Shown here: positions 1 to 10,824 of the stretch, in pieces
Layout: every line of letters starts with the position of its first letter
How positions within the stretch are numbered: the stretch's first letter is position 1
From: Branchiostoma floridae
Lineage: Eukaryota; Chordata; Leptocardii; Amphioxiformes; Branchiostomatidae
Direction: 5' to 3'
NCBI RefSeq assembly: GCF_000003815.2
Contig: NC_049997.1
Span: forward strand, 8,734,431-8,798,430
Length of the DNA: 64,000 bases
Program-made: the position numbers and the translations under genes
The notes under the pieces: model-generated
Seen by the model: only the letters and a program-made list of their open reading frames with translations
Database searches by the model: none
Told to the model about the DNA's origin: nothing

Positions 1-126
1 CTAGTTCAATCTCTACTATGAAACATATCGACTTGACGTAGTTTTGCGTGGATTTCAGAACTACAAGGAATGTTCTAGAAAGGTGCACCGTGCGTGTATA
101 TAAGTGTTATGGTGGTATGATAATGA

Positions 127-385
127 TGGTGGTATCTCACTACACTTGGGACAAAATGTGTGGCACTGCAGGTGTGGTTCGTTCACTGCGGCACTGTTGT
201 GTTATTTTCGCCGAATTTTTTTTTTAATTCAGATATTTACGATAATACGTAGAAGTATGACTTAGAAGATAACAAATACACAAAAGGTAAGTAAATTCGG
301 TCTTTGTCTCTGAAATTCGTTGTGAAATCGTCCGAACCCCGCAGTACCGCACCGGTGCCCCAAGTGCAGTGATGAGATACCACCT
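127..385. mobile_element. PIF/Harbinger-like MITE, family A, copy 1
   Basis: The ends are inverted repeats: GGTGGTATCTCAC at the left and its complement at the right, followed inward by CACTTGGG / CCCAAGTG. The interior carries the GCGGCACTGTTGTG motif shared with the other family A copies. There is no coding capacity. A clean TTA target duplication is not visible here, so this copy is probably old. Confidence 0.75.
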
Positions 386-548
386 TTGTGGATAGATAGT
401 CTATAGTGGCCACCTGTGTCTAACCCTCGGGTGGTTTCATGATCACTAAGAAGTGGCTGCACCGGGAAGCTGATGTCATTATGTGTATTTTCTTGACACG
501 GCAGCAGGATTTCTTTTAATCCATACTTACATAAGCTGTATTCATGTG

Positions 549-686
549 TTTTGAACTCCTTTTGATTCCTGTTTCATAACTAATTCATTTGTAGGCAAAA
601 TGTTACTTCTTATTAAGTAGTGCATGGGTTTTGAAGTCCTTTTGCTTTCTGTTTTATAACTAATTTCATTTCTAAGCAAAATGTTA
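549..686. repeat. Two-copy tandem duplication of about 62 bp
   Basis: A stretch running from TTTTGAACTCCTTTTG to GCAAAATGTTACTT is repeated immediately with about 85% identity (TTTTGAAGTCCTTTTG to GCAAAATGTTACTT). It is non-coding. Confidence 0.7.
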
Positions 687-764
687 CTTTTGACTTCTAC
701 TTATCGAAGTTGGAAGAAGAGGGCGATGAACCTGTGGATAATGTACATCGTATGCCAGTGCTTA

Positions 765-1022
765 AGGTGCACTCTCATTGGACTTGCGTCAAGGTTGCGT
801 CATTCCAAGTTTTGTTAGTTCGAAAGATACTCAACGAATTTCAGAGATAAAGAACTAATTTTCTAACTTTTTGTGTATTTCATCGTCTTCTAACCCGTCT
901 ATAAGTTTCACGTATTACGCAATATCAAAGTTATAAAAATCGGAGAAAATAACAAAACAGTGCCGCAGTGAATGAACCCCGCAGTGACGCAAGCTTGACG
1001 CAAGTGCAGTGAGAGTGCACCT
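765..1022. mobile_element. PIF/Harbinger-like MITE, family A, copy 2
   Basis: Inverted ends AGGTGCACTCTC and GAGAGTGCACCT are bounded on both sides by TTA (762-764 and 1023-1025). A TTA/TAA target duplication is the hallmark of PIF/Harbinger elements. Subterminal TTGCGTCA repeats are mirrored at the other end as TGACGCAA. It is 258 bp and non-coding. Confidence 0.85.
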
Positions 1023-1272
1023 TTAGTCCGCTGTTGCTCAAACTGCTGTGTAAGCATATTTTCAGCATTACATTACTTTTGGTGTTCGTAGGTCACTGGC
1101 CAAAGGGGGTAGTAGGTCACCATCTAACTTCACTTTCTGTGCAACATGTATTGTGCCCTAGTTTTCCGTATTTGATTTCCATGTCATGTAATATGGAAAT
1201 AGGTCAAGTTACCTTTAGAAGCACAGATGTTGTAACGTATTTTCAAAGAAGCCTAAGTGCTTAATATGTCAA

Positions 1273-1525
1273 ATGTGGTATCTCACTGCACTTGCATCAC
1301 GCTTGCGTCACTGTGGGGTTCGAAAGATACTCAACGAATTTCAGAGATAACGAACAAATTTTCTTACGTTTTCTGTATTTTGTCGTCTTGTATGTCATAC
1401 TTTTACGTATTGCGCAATACCTAGATTATACAAATTCTGAGAAAGTAAATTATAAAACAACAGTGCTGCAGTGAACGGACCCGCAGTGACGCAAGCGTGA
1501 CGCAAGAGCTGTGAGATACCACCCT
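1273..1525. mobile_element. PIF/Harbinger-like MITE, family A, copy 3
   Basis: Inverted ends GTGGTATCTCAC and GTGAGATACCAC enclose the same interior as copy 2 (GAAAGATACTCAACGAATTT). The target duplication has decayed. It lies only 250 bp from copy 2, in the same orientation. Confidence 0.8.
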
Positions 1526-2495
1526 TACAGAGATTGAACGTCGTTTTAAAAGACGATAGGGACAAGGGGGGCCACGAGGAAGCAAACCGCATATTTAAGA
1601 TACAAATAACATGGTTAACCTTATGAACATACTTATAATGTTAACATTTACCTTCATGGATTCTTAAAAGATAAAACTTTTGACGTAGACGAGCAGTGCT
1701 TACGATATAGATTAATACAATAATACAATACACAGAATGTGAAAATTTTCTCTGACGCAAAAAAAAAATTGGTGTGACTAAAAGTGGCCTGAAGCCACGT
1801 ATCCTTAATAATTGACAAGAACATTTTTGCACGGACTGTTTAACCGTTTGGCAGAGTCTCGTGCTTGAATGAGTCCTACTAATTCTAAGTGTTATATAGC
1901 TATTTTGATATAATGTGAAGCTATGGAGGAAACATATATACCAAATTCCTTAAGAAAATGTTTTGATCAGACAACTACATGCACTTCCATTGGAATACGA
2001 CATGAATAAAAAAAAACGTGGGCTGCAATAAGAGGTTGATTACCATAGCATTTGAAATAGAAAATCATGTCAATTGCTTCCAGGCGATACTTCTTGTCGC
2101 TAGGCTCCCCTAATAATGGCCAATCTCAGTTGGACATGAGCACTCAGGCTGGCCTCAATAGACGTTATTACACTTGTAGCCTTTTTACATCAAAACGTGA
2201 TTTTGTGGCCATGAAACCATGACCCAGTTCCAAATTGCGCGCAGGGGAATAAAAGAAAAATGGGTGTTATGCAACAAGACGGAATGATAAAGGTTCTCTG
2301 GCAAGTTCAAAGTCATTTCTTGACGTTGACCCATTATATTGCTCTTCCTCTTTGGCCAGTAGCCATTGTACATTAGAGGCAATTTCAAACTTGAATAGTG
2401 CTTGTACTGTGGATATGTGTCTGGACCTTTAATTGATTGGAAAGGGTTAGTGTCATGGGCTATAACTAGTCTTGCGTGCTAGCAAGTACTGTTTA
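1526..2495. other. Intergenic, no gene seen
   Basis: AT-rich unique-looking sequence. Reading frames are all short and lack splice-supported or family-like protein sequence. No clear repeat structure was found. Confidence 0.5.
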
Positions 2496-2738
2496 TACCC
2501 CCTTTCCACTAGGACGGCGCTCTCGCCGCGCTCTCTCTGCGACCTAGTTTTTGACAGATCGCTCAACGAATTCTATAGAAAAGAAACGGATTTTTTTACA
2601 CCTTGTGTGTTTTGTTGTCTTCTCGGTCACACTTTTACGTTTTTTATGATATACCAAGTGTGAAAGCGAAGGTTACACATATCCTATTTAGGTCGCAGTG
2701 AGAGCGCAGTGCGATCGCCGTCTAGTGGAAAGGGGGCC
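2496..2738. mobile_element. PIF/Harbinger-like MITE, family B, copy 1
   Basis: The ends CCCCCTTTCCACTAGGACGG and CGTCTAGTGGAAAGGGGGCC are inverted repeats, flanked by TTA on both sides (2493-2495 and 2739-2741). Subterminal GCGACCTA / TAGGTCGC also pair. The interior (CGCTCAACGAATTCTATAG) resembles the family A interior, so the two families probably share an ancestor. Confidence 0.85.
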
Positions 2739-2995
2739 TTAGCACGCATCTTGAATACGAAATGTTAAAGATTCACCGACTCACGCCTAAAATACATCAT
2801 TCATTACGCCTCAGCATCATGTGCGTCATCTTGAAATATGTTACACTTAAAACATTGTAGATCACACCATTTAACTTTCAGTCATTGATCCTTGATGTGT
2901 CTTTCTTTTACGTAGATTCTTCAAGGCTCGGCATCCTCTGCTCGTCTGTGGTTGGGCAGCATAGCTCATACACCTACGTTTATCCTTGGGGCTAA

Positions 2996-3034
2996 ATGTC
3001 AGCCCCCACAACGTCACTGAAGACGCACGAGTAG
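2996..3034 (+). promoter_or_regulatory. Possible uORF upstream of the GPCR
   Basis: A 12-codon ATG-to-TAG frame ends 45 bp before the GPCR start codon. If this stretch is in the 5' UTR it could dampen translation of the receptor. The transcription start is unknown, so this is an inference. Confidence 0.3.
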
Positions 3035-3079
3035 ATTTATTTACAAAAGAGTGGCGCTTGCGAGAGGTCCAGAGCTGCG

Positions 3080-3585
3080 ATGGGAAATGAAACCATGCAA
3101 CTCGGCGACGAGTTCAACATATCGTCGGATGAGGTCCTGTCCAAACATCTACTGGACACGTTGTACGACGACATCCCGAGTTTTCTTCCCGATGACGACG
3201 GCATTCCGGGGACTAACTCTAGCAGCGCGTGCGGCGACTACTGTCAGCAGCCGGGCGAGCTTCTCGACGCCTCCCTGCACTTTCGGGTAGCGTTGGGCAT
3301 CGTGTACATCATCATCCTCCTGGTGTGCGGCGTCGGGAACTTAGTCCTGCTACTGATCCTGAGCAAATATCGCCAGGCAAGGACAAAAACGAACATGTTG
3401 ATTGCGAATCTCGCGGCATCGGACTTCGTCGTCGCGGTGCTGTGTATACCGTTCGATCTGGACTACTACGTCTTCAAGGAAAAGGCCTGGACGTTCGGCG
3501 CTACTTGGTGTAAACTGGTCAACTACATCCGAATGGTGTCCCTGTATGTCTCCACTAATGCCCTACTGGTTATCGGAGCAGAGAG
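3080..3585 (+). CDS. GPCR coding exon 1 (N terminus to TM3)
   Basis: It runs from ATG to the first two bases of the Arg codon of the ERY motif and ends at donor AG|GTAAGT (phase 2). Interruption exactly at the TM3/ERY boundary is, as I recall, also the arrangement in vertebrate prokineticin receptor genes. Confidence 0.88.
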
Positions 3586-5639
3586 GTAAGTCTTAGGACT
3601 TTTCGTTTGTTATATTAGTTGGTTGTATTGTCTTTTATCTATTTCTTGTATTTCAAGCTCTAGACAGCTGGGTGATTGCAGTCATGTCTGTAGAAATGTT
3701 TTTAAGGGTAGGAAATGTACCAGAAACACACAAATTTAAAACCTTCAACATGATTTTCGTTTTTGTTTGTTGTATTTATTTTTATATTCAAATGTAAATT
3801 TAGTCATTTATTGAAGCTTCAGACAAATTTCTTACGCCTTTTAACTTTTTCAATGGGGCAATGTAAAAAAACCCAACTAAAATGTCCATATTCTTTGAAT
3901 GAATGTAGTAGACAGAAAATGACGTCCAGTATATGCAGACATAGAAATTAATGTAAGACAGAAACGACAAATGCGTTACTTGGAACATAGAAAGAGAGCC
4001 AAATATTTAAATCAAAATTTTATTTCCTGAATAAACCTGAATTGCTCGATTGATCAGCCGGTGGTAAAGTCAGCACTCGGCTTGGTAGGCCCACAGTCTT
4101 GTACCACAGCGAGCCTTTTATTACATCTGGCCCATGCTGACCGTATTTACCGTATCTGACGGCAACCGGTTCCATGGTGTTATTGTTATGACTTTTCTTT
4201 ATTTCGCAACTGATAACGGTTTTAATCAGACTCTTTACTAATCTGCAAATTTCCTGGAAAACTTTCAGATCAACAAGGCACTTCCATTCTATAACAAAAT
4301 AGCCTTTTGTATCCCGTAGATTGTATCGTTAAAGTAGTGATGGTTTCTAGATTGCCTCAGCGGGACTCCTTCTTGTAGCATTTAACCCCCGATGCTTCTA
4401 CAAATTAATTTCTTTTATGTACAATTCCATGTAGTCTATTATGATTATGACAAGCGTACAATATATACAGTCTTGCTACCAAAAGTATGGAAAAGACGTT
4501 TTTCAAACACATACAAACAGAGTGGAAATTTCATTTCTTTAATGATGTATCTGTTAAAAGTAATAGATTGCAGCTCCTATCACAATCTCCTCTGCTTAGT
4601 AGCAAATTGAAACCGTGCGCGCGTAGGTACGGTGTATGGTCAAACATGACTGCGACTCCAAAATACTGATGCTGATTGGAAGGTTATGTGAAGATAAAGT
4701 AGGTCATAAAGATATAATAGTGATAGATGGTTTCTGTTCTTATCTCCTCCGAACAGATACTACTGCATCTTCTTCCCGACACGGCGGCGGATTGGGAAGA
4801 AGGGCGCGGCGTTCCTGTCCCTCATGGTGTGGGCAATCTCCGTCCTCATCGCCGTGCCGTCAGCGATGTACTCAGATGTCATGTCCTACTACAACCGCCA
4901 GGGGGCCTTGTTCTGCGGCCAGTTCTGGACCGTCGGCATCGAGAGTCAGACCAAAGCCTACTTCCTCTCTGTCATCAGCCTCCAGTTCATCATGCCGGTC
5001 ATCGTGCTGTCGTACTGCTACTTGGCCATCGTCTGGAAAGTCTACACAAGAGAGAGGCCGGGCGTCATGACGGAAATGCAGCGGAACAACCTCAACAAGT
5101 CCAAGAAGAAGACGCTCAAGCTGGTCTTCATGCTGTTCATGTTCATCGCCTGCTGGGCGCCGTACTACATCTACACCTACATCCGGGACTTTCACGCCCA
5201 CATCTTGGCCAACAGCCACCTGAACACGAACTTGTTCTACGCGGTGGAGGCTGCCGCGATGGGGAACAGCGTCATCAACACCTTCTTCAACATCATCCTC
5301 AACAAGAATCTGCTCACCTTCGTCCGCCCGCTCTTCCGCATGATCAGCGAGAAGTACCTCCGCGCGGTGATGTCCACCAGCTCTTCGGACAACGGCGTCA
5401 ACTCGAGTCTGCGGGGGGACCACCCGATTCACCGCGTGAGAGGAGACCGGGTGGTGACCCGTCTGGCCTGCAGGGAGAGCCACCCGAGAAGACTGAACTC
5501 CACTCAACAGCCGCTTGTCGCGCGCGGGCGGCCGGGGCAGGAGCCGGACCTCATCGTGGGGCTGGAACTGTTGAAGAAGAGCCCAACTCACGGGCATCGA
5601 AATGGCAAGAGCTGCCTGTTCATGGAAACCTCGGTGTGA
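3080..5639 (+). CDS. PROKR-like: Prokineticin-receptor-like class A GPCR (two coding exons)
   Basis: Joined from 3080-3585 and 4757-5639, this encodes a 462-residue seven-pass peptide receptor. The extracellular N terminus (1-69) is acidic with NET, NIS and NSS glycosylation sequons. TM1 is about 70-94 (N87 in GVGN), TM2 105-128 (D115), and TM3 starts near C144, which should pair with C222 in the second extracellular loop. The ERY triplet is 168-170. TM4 is 188-209, TM5 236-264, TM6 291-311 (CWAP, C301-P304) and TM7 327-351. The stretch NYIRMVSLYVSTNALL and the TM7 form AMGNSVINT, replacing NPxxY, are characteristic of prokineticin receptors. In that family ligand binding signals through Gq or other G proteins at the plasma membrane. 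The start is the first ATG that gives a full N terminus. An orphan relative within the same peptide-receptor clade is the main alternative. Confidence 0.88.
3586..4756 (+). other. GPCR intron
   Basis: A 1,171-bp intron with a GTAAGT donor and an acceptor at CTCCGAACAG. It is AT-rich and holds no recognisable gene or repeat family. Confidence 0.8.
4757..5639 (+). CDS. GPCR coding exon 2 (ERY to C terminus)
   Basis: It starts after acceptor CAG, completes the Arg codon (AG|A) and reads YYCIFFPTRR, the usual second intracellular loop start. It ends with TGA at 5637-5639. The C-terminal tail of about 110 residues is long, Ser/Arg-rich and ends LFMETSV. Confidence 0.88.
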
Positions 5640-5860
5640 AACCCTAGCATTGCATTGCAAAACTTTTGCTGCAAAACGTTTTGCAACGTAAGGGTACAGT
5701 TTTTTCGTGGGGCTGGAACTGCTGAAGAAAAGCCCACTGAGCCACGGGCACCGAAACGGCAAGAGCTGCCTGCTCATGAAAAACTCTGTTTGAAACTTTA
5801 TGTTAACGAACACCCTACCCTTACATTGCAAAACTTTAAAACTTTGCTGCCAAAACCAAG
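5555..5860 (+). repeat. Direct duplication of the GPCR 3' coding end and start of 3' UTR
   Basis: The segment starting CGTGGGGCTGGAACTG (5555) recurs at 5706, a period of about 151 bp. It includes the last coding codons and the following TTGCAAAACTTT stretch. The second copy still reads GLELLKKSP...HRNGKSCL and then a stop, but it lies beyond the receptor stop codon. It is therefore untranslated unless alternative splicing or readthrough occurs. Confidence 0.85.
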
Positions 5861-6193
5861 CGTAAATGGTGGAAGATATGCTTACCGCATATCCAGAGTC
5901 CAGCATTCTTCTACATAATGAAACTTTTTGACTCTGAAACGTGATGGAAAATTATGCAATGCGCAAAAACATATCATTTTATTAAGAGTTGCTCTATATT
6001 ATTATTTTCTCCGTATTCTAAATTAAAATGTATTATTTTGAAGAGAACAAGATCTTCTGCGCATTTTCCATATCGTAACCAAAAATGTAAGCAATTATTA
6101 GTAGCATTCTTACACTCGAATATCAAAATTTTGTCAGTACACATGTGTACAAAAATTATAGCTTTCATACCTTTTTGTATCACAGCATTGTAA

Positions 6194-6293
6194 NNNNNNN
6201 NNNNNNNNNNNNNNNNNNNNNNNNNNNNNNNNNNNNNNNNNNNNNNNNNNNNNNNNNNNNNNNNNNNNNNNNNNNNNNNNNNNNNNNNNNNNN
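6194..6293. other. Assembly gap (100 N)
   Basis: A run of exactly 100 N, a conventional gap of unknown size. The GC-rich sequence on its right (6294-6540) is unlike its left flank. Confidence 0.99.
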
Positions 6294-6659
6294 TATCGGG
6301 AGGGGGTGGCCTCCTCGTTGGGCTGTCTCTTGGGGCATGGTGAAAGGAAAAATGCCCCCCGCTTGTATATCCCCCCTCCGCCATAAAAAAACAACTTTCA
6401 CCAAGACTCTAGAGATGCCGGTGAAGAAGGCTAGGGAGGGGGTACATTTTGGTAGTTTCAGCGATTATGGCCCCCTGGTCGATTTCAACTTGGAGATTAG
6501 CAAAAACAATTTCGGGCCCGAACCTTGCCCCAAAATAGCTCTGTAGCCGCAGAATGCCATACGGCCCACGTTGGGGTCCGTCCGAAAGTGGGAAAAAAAA
6601 ACTGTCCGTAAACTACTCAAAGGGGCCCACTATTTCCAACTGTAATTGTAGTATTAGGA
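6294..6659. other. Intergenic, no gene seen
   Basis: C/G-rich sequence with CCCCCC runs. No supported gene. The open frame through the gap is an artefact of N. Confidence 0.5.
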
Positions 6660-7075
6660 ACAGAAAATGATGTTAATCCAAATTTACAAGTTCTGACCAA
6701 ATACCATGCACACAGATATGAATTGACATCCAATGCTGTTATTGTAGCTTCAAGAACAGTAATTTAAATGAGATATGCAGTTTCTAAATCAAATATCATG
6801 CACTCAACATTTCAAATCTGTCATCGTTACATCAGGAACAGAAAATGATGTCAATGCAAATATACAAATTCTGACCAAATATCATGCACATAACATTTCA
6901 AAAACTGTCATCTTATCATCAGATGCAAAAAATTACGTGAATGCAAATATAGAAGTTTTATTGACCAAATATCATGCGCACAACATTTCAAAACTGTCAT
7001 CATAGCATCAGCATAAAAATCATGTCAATGTAAATTTACAACTAAGCTCTGGCCAAATATCATGCACACAAGACT
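6660..7075. repeat. Diverged tandem repeat, unit about 100 bp
   Basis: Four to five imperfect units are marked by recurring CAAATATCATGCACA, ACATTTCAAA and ACAGAAAATGATGTCAATG. Units differ by substitutions and small indels. They are non-coding despite short open frames. Confidence 0.75.
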
Positions 7076-7627
7076 ACATTCCAAGGTTGCTACAGACTGT
7101 TGTGACTTCGTAATTCTTAAATGTGTTTCTCTACTGCGGATGACGTATTGAGAAACCGATTGAACTCAGAAATTTCATTTAAACGTTTTAAATGTTTTGT
7201 AAAAAATGCTTTAATATGTATGGGAATTGTAATAATTTGTTAACGAGTAATATGTGTATATGTAAAAAATGGGTGTAATGTTTCCAGGATTGAAAATATA
7301 AAATCGTGACAAGTTCGTAATATTTTGATGAATCAGTAACGTAATGATGTAATTATTCGCAGTGATGAAGTATTTTTGTGAAAAAGAATATAAATGGATA
7401 TCCAAGAAAACTGCTAGCGCAATGTGAAAACAAAACAATGTCCTTATCCACGAATATGCCTCAGCCGAGTGCCTTGTAGTGGAGGATCTTCATGACAGAA
7501 GTAGTGATTTTCCTACTGGTAAACACAGCTTTGCAATAATTGATAAAACGTTCAAACCTTAAGTTGAAGACTATGTCTAAGAAGTAAGCAGAAGATGTTC
7601 TTTTACTAGCACACAAGTCAACGATAC
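7076..7627. other. Intergenic, no gene seen
   Basis: AT-rich sequence with only chance-length open frames. Confidence 0.5.
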
Positions 7628-7853
7628 GTTAACTAGCGTATCAAGTCTATCGTGGATTGGACGGGTTGTCTTCGGGGCAGTATGAGCTCTCCACCGCCCG
7701 AGTCAACTTTGGCACTCGGTAGTAGCTTACGTGGTTAGGGCAATTCACGCCGTAAGCTACTATCGACATCCAAATTTGATTGTGGGGGCGGAGAGCTTCT
7801 AGTGCTCCAAAGATAGCCCACCCAACCCACGATAGACTTGATACCAGGTTAAC
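7628..7853. mobile_element. Foldback MITE with nested hairpin
   Basis: The outer inverted repeats GTTAAC...GTATCAAGTCTATCGTGG and CCACGATAGACTTGATAC...GTTAAC extend inward through GGGTTGTC / AGCCCACCC and GAGCTCTCC / GGAGAGCTTC. A second palindrome sits in the centre (GTAGTAGCTTACG / CGTAAGCTACTAT). Almost the whole 226 bp can fold back on itself. No transposase is present. Confidence 0.8.
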
Positions 7854-9597
7854 AATCAGTGATACGACAAGTATTCTTTGATGTATTGTGCATTGTTGCC
7901 ATGCTTTGAAATATGATCAGATTTACACTTTGTGCCTGTAGGATTATTAGAGTTATGTGAAGTGGGTAGAGCGGTAATGGAGTTGTTCTACACTGTCTTC
8001 AGTGAGGTCGTCGTAAAAAAAAGATGCATGTATTTGCCACTGTATCTGTATTTGTAGCCAATTTGTGTATATTGAGTCAAAATGACCATATTTTTTGTGA
8101 TATTTTGCTGTATTGCCATGTTTTGAGGTTGTACAGATCACCGATTATGTTATTGTGACAGCAGTGAAGTTTGGCTAGAATGAATAAGTTTAAAGACACT
8201 ATCTTTAGGTCTAGACTACATATACGTGTCCCTGCTGAACAGAATCTCTAGATTATGTCTCCATATTTCACGGGAAAACACCCCTTTATTTCAGCTGTGA
8301 GACAATTTTGTACAATTGCTGATACAGACTGCATTCAAAGCACAACCTCTTGTAGAGAGCTTCATCAGACAATTACTGCACTGCTTTAACCGTTGATTTG
8401 GTGTTCACGCTTCGTCACGTTGATTAAAGCCTCTGTAGTGATGAAATAGTCATTTCTTTTTCTTTTCCCATTACCTGCAAGTTGTGAAGTGTCGTTGCAA
8501 AAGATCAAAGGAAATTGGAGGCGGCTGTAGAATGTAGATTTGAAATCAATAGTCTTGATGAAAGACCGAAAAGTTTTTCATCAAAAAAAGTCTCAGTTTG
8601 TAGTGATGAAACAGTCATTTCTTCTTTTTGTTGTAAAGTGAAAGATCAAACGAAACTGGAGGCGGCTGTACATTTGAAATTATTACTCCTGATGAAAGGC
8701 CGTAAAGTTACAGACCAAGGGCGATGCAAGGAGCGGTCCTTTGACGTCAGGAACGTTTTATGGATAGGTAAGAAGATGTGTAGAGCTTAAACAATAAATG
8801 CTGCGTTTCCCCTTCGCCACTGAAAAAAATGAGGCCGGTAGGTAGTGTTAGGTTATCAAAAAATTTTATAGGGCCTAGGAATATTTACGTGTTTCTTTTT
8901 CAATATACGATTCTGAAAAAAAGAGGAGGAAGTCTCTAGGGATCCTGTCTTTTGCGTTAGATTTTGTCCAAACTGATTCAGTAAATACATAATTTAACAA
9001 TGTCAAACTGAAATGCATCGAGGCACTATATAGCTATGATACAGACATACTATTATTCAGGATTTCAACATAGCGGGAACCTAGATTTGTCGGGTGTGTT
9101 AACACTTTACCTGGTGCACCAGAAACGATTAGATCTAGAACACGTAGGAAGCGATTCTATAACGTTTCCATCATGACGCTCTGATCTCAGATAGAAAATT
9201 TTACGTCCATTTTCAGAAGTTTGCCTCCCCAAAGCGTAGAGTCGGCAGGTTTTTTTCTAGGGTCTGACTGAAGCACAACATTTGTTCTTGCCGACGATTA
9301 AGCACGGACACGAATGTAGAATGTAAACGGGCATCCAATGATGGGCAAAGTAGAATTCAATCTAGACCTACAGCATGAAGACTATCAGCTATCAATATCA
9401 ATCAGCAACAGAACTTGTTCCTCTGACGCCTTCATTCATTGAAGCTCGCTTGACCAGAAAATAGATTCCTTGGACAGTGTAAATGATTTGAGAAGATAAT
9501 TACAAGTGTGATTAACTTATCAATGCTGCTTTTAATTGTAATTGGCTTGGCAAGGGTGTGAGCAGAACGGAACACATAATACGACAACTCCATACTA
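7854..9597. other. Intergenic with a two-copy diverged duplication
   Basis: No gene seen. Between about 8437 and 8720 a segment marked by GTAGTGATGAAA-AGTCATTTCTT, AAAGATCAAA-GAAA-TGGAGGCGGCTGTA and TGATGAAAG-CCG occurs twice in direct order. The rest is unremarkable AT-rich sequence. Confidence 0.55.
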
Positions 9598-9605
9598 CTC
9601 CAAAT

Positions 9606-10009
9606 TAGGGCTGGGTACCGTTACATAAAATTCAGGTCCAGGTCCGGTTCAGGTCCAAAGGATCAGGTCCAGGTCCGGACCTGAACCTGATTCAGTATGA
9701 CTCATACCAATGGTCCATTTCTGTTTGGTGGAGTATTAGACTTACACTGGCGTTTTAAAATACTACAACGCTAACTGCACCTGTACGATTGACTGTAAAC
9801 CTTGGTAATAAACTCTACTCTACTTCACTCTTGTCATTTTCTTCCAACTGCAAGCGCCAAAACGTGTGAATGCCTGATAAAATGATATGTTAATTTTCTA
9901 ATCGGTCCAACATCCGGTCCTCCTAATTTTTTCAGGTTCGGTTTTTCTGGACCGGTCCAATAAGAAAAACTGGTTTTGTACCGGTACGCTGTACCGATAC
10001 CCAGCCCTA
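9606..10009. mobile_element. hAT-type MITE with perfect 8-bp target duplication
   Basis: The ends TAGGGCTGGGTACCG and its imperfect complement (CCGATACCCAGCCCTA) are flanked by an identical CTCCAAAT at 9598-9605 and 10010-10017. An 8-bp duplication and a (C/T)AGGGCTGGG terminus are typical of hAT elements. The interior has AGGTCCAGGTCCGG repeats and GGTCCGG / CCGGACC inverted motifs. It is 404 bp and non-coding. Confidence 0.9.
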
Positions 10010-10017
10010 CTCCAAAT

Positions 10018-10572
10018 ATATCAAAATTTCTGAGCAAATGCAAATATTTCCCTCACAGCATTTCAGATAACCTGTGATAACACAATCTCTCGATGGCTTG
10101 GGTGGGAGGTGGCAACTGAAGGATCGGCCGCTAGGAGCGCGATTTCAAAGCATTAGCGCAAAACCCAAACAACGAATATGAAGATAAAAATGATCAATTG
10201 CAAAACAAAACATTTCCTTACTTGCATTGCCTACCCAGCTAATAGAAAACATAAAACCGTTATTGGGCCTATTTTCAGATGGTTCCTTCCAAATCGTCCC
10301 CCAATTATGGAGCCCTTTACTGTCAGCAATCAAACAGATCCCCTGCTATTTGTTCCCGACGGCCGGAGATGGAGTCTTGTTCATAAAACTTATCTGTTCG
10401 TGTCAGGGACCGTGGTAAGAATCGTTGATGCATGCTCGTGAAGATTGACCTTCCCGCTAGCTAGAGCTGAACCGAACTAGAGACCGTACGGATTAACTAC
10501 GTGTACTTACTGCGAAAGCGTCTAAACATCACTTCATTAGGCCTGGGCCCCTCTTTACTAGCCAACGATCGC
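10018..10572. other. Intergenic, no gene seen
   Basis: Short open frames exist on both strands, but none shows family motifs or splice structure. Confidence 0.5.
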
Positions 10573-10575
10573 TAA

Positions 10576-10821
10576 AGGCGGTATCTCACTGCACTTGGGG
10601 CACCAGTGCGGCATTGCAGGGTTCGTACACTATGGCACTGTTGTGTTGTTTTCGCCGATATTTTAATGATTTAAATATTGAGTAATACGTAAGAGTATGA
10701 CTTGGTAGACAACAAAATACACAAAACGTAAGAAAAATCGTTCTTTACCTTTAATTCGTTGAGTATTCTTTCGAACCCCGCAGTGCCGCACCGGTATCCT
10801 ATGTGCAGTGAGATACTACCT
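10576..10821. mobile_element. PIF/Harbinger-like MITE, family A, copy 4
   Basis: Inverted ends AGGCGGTATCTCACTGCAC and GTGCAGTGAGATACTACCT are bounded by TAA at 10573-10575 and 10822-10824. The interior matches copy 1 (GGCACTGTTGTGTTGTTTTCGCCG). It is 246 bp. Confidence 0.88.
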
Positions 10822-10824
10822 TAA

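Noticed and set aside
4727-5647. 306-codon plus-strand frame over GPCR exon 2
   Set aside because: An out-of-frame shadow of the receptor; the translation is Arg/His/Pro-rich without motifs.
4872-5906. 344-codon minus-strand open frame
   Set aside because: It is antisense to GPCR exon 2 and is explained by GC-rich coding bias of the receptor; no domain or splice support.
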